Positions 34,817 through 38,238 of a stretch of 38,238 bases of DNA are shown in pieces. The stretch comes from Hyphomicrobiales bacterium. Its GTDB lineage: Bacteria; Pseudomonadota; Alphaproteobacteria; Rhizobiales; Aestuariivirgaceae. Below the pieces are notes generated by a model. It worked only from the letters and a program-made list of their open reading frames with translations. It ran no database searches and was not told where the DNA came from. Location of the stretch: the NCBI GenBank assembly GCA_026990765.1, contig JALXCV010000131.1, positions 1 to 38,238 of the forward strand, given 5' to 3'. How positions within the stretch are numbered: position 1 is the first letter of the stretch; every line of letters starts with the position of its first letter. Made by a program: the position numbers and the translations under genes.

Positions 34817-35484
34817 TGACCCGACCAGTCAGCCGGATTGACATACAGCCCGAACCAGATTGACCAGATGCCAAGTCCGATAAATACCAGTCCGATTATC
34901 CAGCCGGATTTTTTCAACCGCTGACCGGTTTTTTCCAGTTTTGCAGCCAGTCCGGGAAAAACTGCAAATATTGCCAAAGGTGCTGACAGGAAAAACCCGA
35001 AAACAAACATCATGGCAAAACCGGCCACAATCGTTGAACTGCTCGCGGCCAGTCCCAACAGGCCAAACATTATCGGCGCTGCACAGGCTGGAATATTAAG
35101 CCCGAAGGCAAGGCCCAATATTGCCGGGCTTGATGCCCGCTTCCAGCTGTCAGGTGCCAGGGAAATTTTCTGCTTGATCAAACCTGCCCGGCCAGTCACA
35201 AAACCCAGACCTATCAGCAGATAGACAAACCCGAAAACCAGCCACATACCGGTTTGAAATGCAATCAGTTTTTGCGCAAGCATGGCAATGGCTGCCCCGG
35301 CCAGACCGGTCACAATTGCCCTTGCAATAATGAATATGCTTACAGCCCTGATTTTTGCACTTACATTGCGGTTATTCTGACTATCGAGAAATAACAGATG
35401 CCCGCCAATAGTGCACGGCTCGACAAAGCCCAGCAGACCCAGCCCGGCCGGCAATAAAAACACCGTGGATATATCAATTTCCAT
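34813..35484 (-). CDS. CcdA/DsbD-like transmembrane thiol-redox protein
   Basis: This 223-residue protein has six membrane segments. It has one cysteine at the start of the first bundle (GFVEPC24TIGG) and one in the second (NIPAC134AAP). This is the paired-cysteine layout of CcdA and the central domain of DsbD, which carry electrons from cytoplasmic thioredoxin to periplasmic thiols. The protein is co-translated with the MFS transporter. No cytochrome c biogenesis genes are nearby, so the partner protein is unknown. It could also belong to a cadmium- or mercury-linked subfamily. Confidence 0.78.
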   Translation of the reverse strand: MEIDISTVFLLPAGLGLLGFVEPCTIGGHLLFLDSQNNRNVSAKIRAVSIFIIARAIVTGLAGAAIAMLAQKLIAFQTGMWLVFGFVYLLIGLGFVTGRAGLIKQKISLAPDSWKRASSPAILGLAFGLNIPACAAPIMFGLLGLAASSSTIVAGFAMMFVFGFFLSAPLAIFAVFPGLAAKLEKTGQRLKKSGWIIGLVFIGLGIWSIWFGLYVNPADWSGQ

Positions 35485-35571
35485 GCAAGCAGTTCCTGAT
35501 TAATGCGTCCTGATCCTGGACTATCCACCTGCTGGAATGTCAAGCCTGCATATAATCAGGTAACGCCAATA

Positions 35572-36036
35572 TTACCCTAATAGTTGCTTGACCATGGATG
35601 ATGCTTTTGACATGTCCATCTGCCCGGCAAATTTTTCTTTCAAAGCACCCATGACCCGGCCCATATCTTTAAGACCATCACAGCCAAGCTCTTCCACAAC
35701 CGCCTTGACGGCTGCTTCCACCTCATCATCACTCATCTGCCTGGGCATGAATTCTTCGATGATTCCGATCTCCAGCCTTTCGCTCTCGGCCAGTTCCGGG
35801 CGCCCGCCCTTGTCATAGGTTTCAGCTGATTCACGGCGCTGTTTGATCATTTTGGACAAAATTGCCTGCATGCCAGCCTCATCCAGCGACAGATCCTTGC
35901 CCGTACCACGATTTTGAATATCGCGATCCTTGAATGCAGCATTGATCAGGCGCAGGGTGGAAATTCTGCGTTTGTCCTTGGCTTTCATCGCTGTTTTCAG
36001 TTCTGAATTAATCTTGTCTCGCAGACCATCACCCAT
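35572..36036 (-). CDS. GatB/YqeY domain protein
   Basis: This 154-residue helical protein matches the YqeY family, which is related to the C-terminal domain of GatB and contacts tRNA in the amidotransferase. It starts LRDKINSELKTAMKAKDKRRISTLRLINAAFKDRDI. The middle block SKMIKQRRESAETYDKGGRPELAESERLEIGIIEEFMPRQ and the end MGRVMGALKEKFAGQMDMSKASSMVKQLLG are typical. It is divergent from carA with 155 bases between. In related genomes the order carA/yqeY/dnaG/rpoD is compact; here two membrane-protein genes intervene. The cellular role is unclear, though a link to translation is suspected. Confidence 0.93.
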   Translation of the reverse strand: MGDGLRDKINSELKTAMKAKDKRRISTLRLINAAFKDRDIQNRGTGKDLSLDEAGMQAILSKMIKQRRESAETYDKGGRPELAESERLEIGIIEEFMPRQMSDDEVEAAVKAVVEELGCDGLKDMGRVMGALKEKFAGQMDMSKASSMVKQLLG

Positions 36037-36118
36037 TTCAATGCACCTTTATTTGTTTTTACCGCCCCGGGCGGCATTGATACCAATTACCGCACAGCCA
36101 TGGCAAGAGGGGTTTTGC

Positions 36119-36147
36119 TTGACCTTGACACAATGCTCAAATAATAA
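36119..36147 (+). promoter_or_regulatory. Sigma-70 promoter of carA
   Basis: TTGACC (36119-36124) and TAATAA (36142-36147) are separated by exactly 17 bases. The expected start is near 36154, giving a 38-base leader before the carA start at 36192. No terminator or leader peptide is apparent. Confidence 0.55.
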
Positions 36148-36191
36148 CATCGCCAATGCCCCAACCTTAAAATATCTGCAAAAGATCTGAC

Positions 36192-37397
36192 ATGACCGCA
36201 AAAACCAGAAAAAAACCAACAGCAAAAAGAACCACCGGCTGGAAACAGGCCACCAGAACCGGCGCTGTAATATTGGCAGATGGTACGATCATGACCGGAT
36301 TTGCTCTGGGGGTTACCGGAACAGCTGTAGGCGAGGTCTGCTTCAACACATCCATAACCGGTTATCAGGAAATCATGACAGACCCGTCATATGCCGGTCA
36401 GATCATCACTTTCACCTTCCCGCATATCGGCAATACCGGCACCAATATTGATGATAATGAAACCACAGAACTTGCAGGCACCAGCACAGTCAAGGGCGCT
36501 ATCTTCAAGGCAGAAGTAACCGACCCGTCCAATTATCGCGCCACAGGCAATCTGCAGGACTGGCTTTTAAAGCGCGGACTGATTGCGGTTACCGGGATTG
36601 ATACACGTGCACTGACCGCACTGATCCGCAAAAAGGGCATGCCCAATGCGGTTATTGCCCATTCAAAATCCGGCAAATTCAATTTTGACAAGCTCATCGA
36701 ACAGGCAAGAGCCTTTGCCGGTCTGGAAGGCATGGACCTTGCCAGACAAGTCTCGTGCAGCCAGTCCTATCAGTGGGATGAAACATTGTGGGACCTGCAA
36801 TCTGGCTATGGCAGGCTGAGCAACCCTGAATTCAAGGTTGTAGTCATGGATTTTGGTATCAAGAAGAATATTCTTCGCTGCCTGGCTTCTGTTGGCTGCA
36901 AGTCAACCGTGGTTCCCGCCAATACTAGTGCAGAAGAAATTCTGGCCATGAACCCTGATGGAATATTCCTGTCAAACGGCCCTGGCGATCCAGCTGCAAC
37001 CGGTGAATATGCAGTGCCGGAAATCAAAAAGCTGATCGATTCAGGCAAACCGGTATTTGGCATCTGTCTTGGCCATCAGATGATGGCGCTGGCACTTGGC
37101 GGTAAAACCGTAAAAATGCACCAGGGACATCACGGCGCCAATCATCCGGTAAAAGACCACACTACCGGCAAGGTTGAAATCACCTCGATGAACCATGGCT
37201 TTGCCGTTGATGGCAACTGCCTGCCACAAGGGGTGAGCGAGACCCATACATCACTGTTTGATGGTTCCAATTGCGGTATTGCACTTGCCGACAAACCGGT
37301 CTTTTCCGTCCAGCACCACCCCGAAGCCTCCCCCGGCCCGCAGGATTCACACTACCTGTTCCAGCGCTTTGCTGAAAATATGCGCTCACACCGGTAA
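36192..37397 (+). CDS. carA: Carbamoyl-phosphate synthase small (glutaminase) subunit
   Basis: This 401-residue class I glutamine amidotransferase hydrolyses glutamine and passes ammonia to CarB, supplying carbamoyl phosphate for arginine and pyrimidine synthesis. The N-terminal CarA domain shows GEVCFNTSITGYQEIMTDPSYAGQ. The catalytic triad is visible as GICLGHQ (Cys), and His and Glu in VQHHPEASPGP. A basic N-terminal tail (many Lys, Arg, Thr) is slightly longer than usual. carB does not follow: the next gene is convergent, seven bases away. The pathway partner argF lies 8 kb to the left. Confidence 0.97.
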   Translation: MTAKTRKKPTAKRTTGWKQATRTGAVILADGTIMTGFALGVTGTAVGEVCFNTSITGYQEIMTDPSYAGQIITFTFPHIGNTGTNIDDNETTELAGTSTVKGAIFKAEVTDPSNYRATGNLQDWLLKRGLIAVTGIDTRALTALIRKKGMPNAVIAHSKSGKFNFDKLIEQARAFAGLEGMDLARQVSCSQSYQWDETLWDLQSGYGRLSNPEFKVVVMDFGIKKNILRCLASVGCKSTVVPANTSAEEILAMNPDGIFLSNGPGDPAATGEYAVPEIKKLIDSGKPVFGICLGHQMMALALGGKTVKMHQGHHGANHPVKDHTTGKVEITSMNHGFAVDGNCLPQGVSETHTSLFDGSNCGIALADKPVFSVQHHPEASPGPQDSHYLFQRFAENMRSHR

Positions 37398-37404
37398 AGC
37401 GTAA

Positions 37405-38040
37405 TTATTGCCCCATTTGTTCAATGGTCTTTTGAATATTTTCAAACAGCATCGCAATGTGATAGCCGTCAATCAGTGAATGATGGGCTTCAACGCAAAC
37501 CGGCATTTGCCATTTATCTCCTGATCTGGTGATTTTCCCCCAGGTGATGCGCGGGATACAATCATCTGCATCAGCAAACGGATTGCTCATCGATGTAAAA
37601 CTCAGCCACGGCAGACAGGAAAGGTAAATCCAGTCATCGCGTGTCGCCACTTTGTCAATCAGACTGGTCTGGTTTTTCGCCCGGTCTATTTCTGCCAGAC
37701 ATGAGCGATTGAATTCATGCCAGTCAGCAACATATTCAACCTCGGCAAAGCCAAAACGGTCACCTGCAATCGGCACCGTAAATGAGGCATGAACCGCATC
37801 ATGCTCAATAACTTCACCTTCACGAAACCGGGTGCGAAATTCAGCAATTGAATTTGCTGAACTGATAACAGCAAACAAGGCTGTATTAAATACCGGATAA
37901 CCTGCCGGCTTCAGCCTTTCCATCAGGCCCGACACCTCAACCATTGCAGTCAGGCCCAGATGCGGTCTTTGCATATTTCTGAACAGTTGGAAATGGCTTG
38001 CCCTTGGCCAGTCATCCAGATTGATGGTTTTATAACTCAT
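37405..38040 (-). CDS. Chloramphenicol acetyltransferase-like protein (CAT type A fold)
   Basis: The 211 residues are the usual length of trimeric CAT enzymes, which acetylate a hydroxyl using acetyl-CoA. The active-site motif HHSLIDGYH (about 184-192) matches the canonical HHxxxDG. The N-terminal W-x-R-x3-F block (WPRASHF), FTSMSNPF and PRITWGK segments also fit the family. The start is ATG 38040; a TTG three codons upstream is possible. Neither has a clear ribosome site. The gene lies between core genes rpsU and carA and shows no sign of mobile elements, so it is probably a native chromosomal member. Drug resistance should not be assumed from the fold. Confidence 0.85.
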   Translation of the reverse strand: MSYKTINLDDWPRASHFQLFRNMQRPHLGLTAMVEVSGLMERLKPAGYPVFNTALFAVISSANSIAEFRTRFREGEVIEHDAVHASFTVPIAGDRFGFAEVEYVADWHEFNRSCLAEIDRAKNQTSLIDKVATRDDWIYLSCLPWLSFTSMSNPFADADDCIPRITWGKITRSGDKWQMPVCVEAHHSLIDGYHIAMLFENIQKTIEQMGQ

Positions 38041-38054
38041 GAGAATCAAACGAC

Positions 38055-38087
38055 AAAAACCGCGGCAGCTATATTGCTGGCGCGGTT
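38055..38087 (-). terminator. Intrinsic terminator of rpsU
   Basis: On the minus strand AACCGCG (38087-38081) pairs with CGCGGTT (38064-38058), with an inner CAGC/GCTG extension. It is followed by TTTTTG when the last stem bases are included. It begins 31 bases after the rpsU stop. Confidence 0.7.
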
Positions 38088-38118
38088 ATCATATCCGTTG
38101 CAAAATCGAATAGAGGTT

Positions 38119-38238
38119 CTAGCGACGACCCTGCGGTCCAAGCAGACCTTCACGCTGGGCTTTTTTGCGAGCCAGCTTGCGAGTGCGACGAATGGCTTCA
38201 GCCTTTTCACGTGCCCGCTTTTCAGATGGCTTTTCGTA
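38119..38238 (-). CDS. rpsU: 30S ribosomal protein S21 (partial, 5' end outside window)
   Basis: Only the last 39 residues are present. They begin [18 protein letters not shown] and run through [21 protein letters not shown] to the stop. The basic helix and the KPSEKR start are typical of S21 in Alphaproteobacteria, where it is about 70 residues long. S21 binds the 3' end of 16S rRNA near the anti-Shine-Dalgarno region. A terminator follows it. It is separated from dnaG-rpoD by six genes, whereas gamma-proteobacteria keep all three together. Confidence 0.93.
   Translation of the reverse strand, partial: YEKPSEKRAREKAEAIRRTRKLARKKAQREGLLGPQGRR

Noticed and set aside
37405-38040. Acquired antibiotic-resistance gene
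   Set aside because: There is no mobile element, integron or composition shift. The fold alone does not show resistance.
1-38238. Prophage, insertion sequence, CRISPR array or tRNA
   Set aside because: No transposase, integrase, regularly spaced repeat or cloverleaf sequence was seen in any intergenic space.

Overview
The window is a gene-dense stretch of an alphaproteobacterial chromosome. Base composition looks moderate for the class, with many A/T-rich wobble codons. Several gene sets point to the class, and perhaps to Hyphomicrobiales or a marine relative: argD-argF-hslO in one operon, yqeY/dnaG/rpoD beside a divergent carA, YggT-DUF167-folD, a PodJ-like polar scaffold protein, and the ligase-associated helicase/PdeM pair. 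No tRNA, rRNA, insertion sequence, phage gene or CRISPR array was found. Most genes are core or conserved accessory genes.

Left third (1-13.1 kb): a partial flavoprotein of the dimethylglycine/sarcosine dehydrogenase family sits downstream of its likely XRE-cupin regulator. The 478-base gap before YggT is the only long gene-free stretch. It holds two identical dyad sites, a near-perfect sigma-54 promoter and an intrinsic terminator, which together look like an unannotated small RNA gene. YggT, DUF167 and folD follow. A MotA-like/MotB-like proton-channel pair lies on the opposite strand. Next come a small zinc-ribbon protein, dapE with a membrane protein, and a MerR regulator with an RND efflux operon whose promoter carries MerR-type dyads.

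Middle (13.3-26.3 kb): a 1186-residue PodJ-like protein is followed by the ligase-associated helicase and PdeM. The likely polysaccharide locus comes next. A UDP-N-acetylhexosamine 6-dehydrogenase is divergent from three overlapping genes: a processive family 2 glycosyltransferase, an Alg44/HlyD-like inner-membrane adaptor with a degenerate receiver domain at its N-terminus, and a coiled-coil lipoprotein resembling a TolC-family outer-membrane factor. I read this as a synthase-dependent exopolysaccharide machine that makes an amino-uronate-containing polymer. It is the best candidate here for an undescribed system.

Right third (26.3-38.2 kb): hslO-argF-argD, rpoD and dnaG all lie on the minus strand. 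A hairpin-promoter-terminator arrangement between rpoD and argD suggests attenuation of argD. An MFS transporter and a CcdA-like membrane protein sit between dnaG and yqeY. carA is on the plus strand, followed by a chloramphenicol-acetyltransferase-like gene and the 3' end of rpsU. All functions are inferred from protein motifs and gene context; no searches were run.
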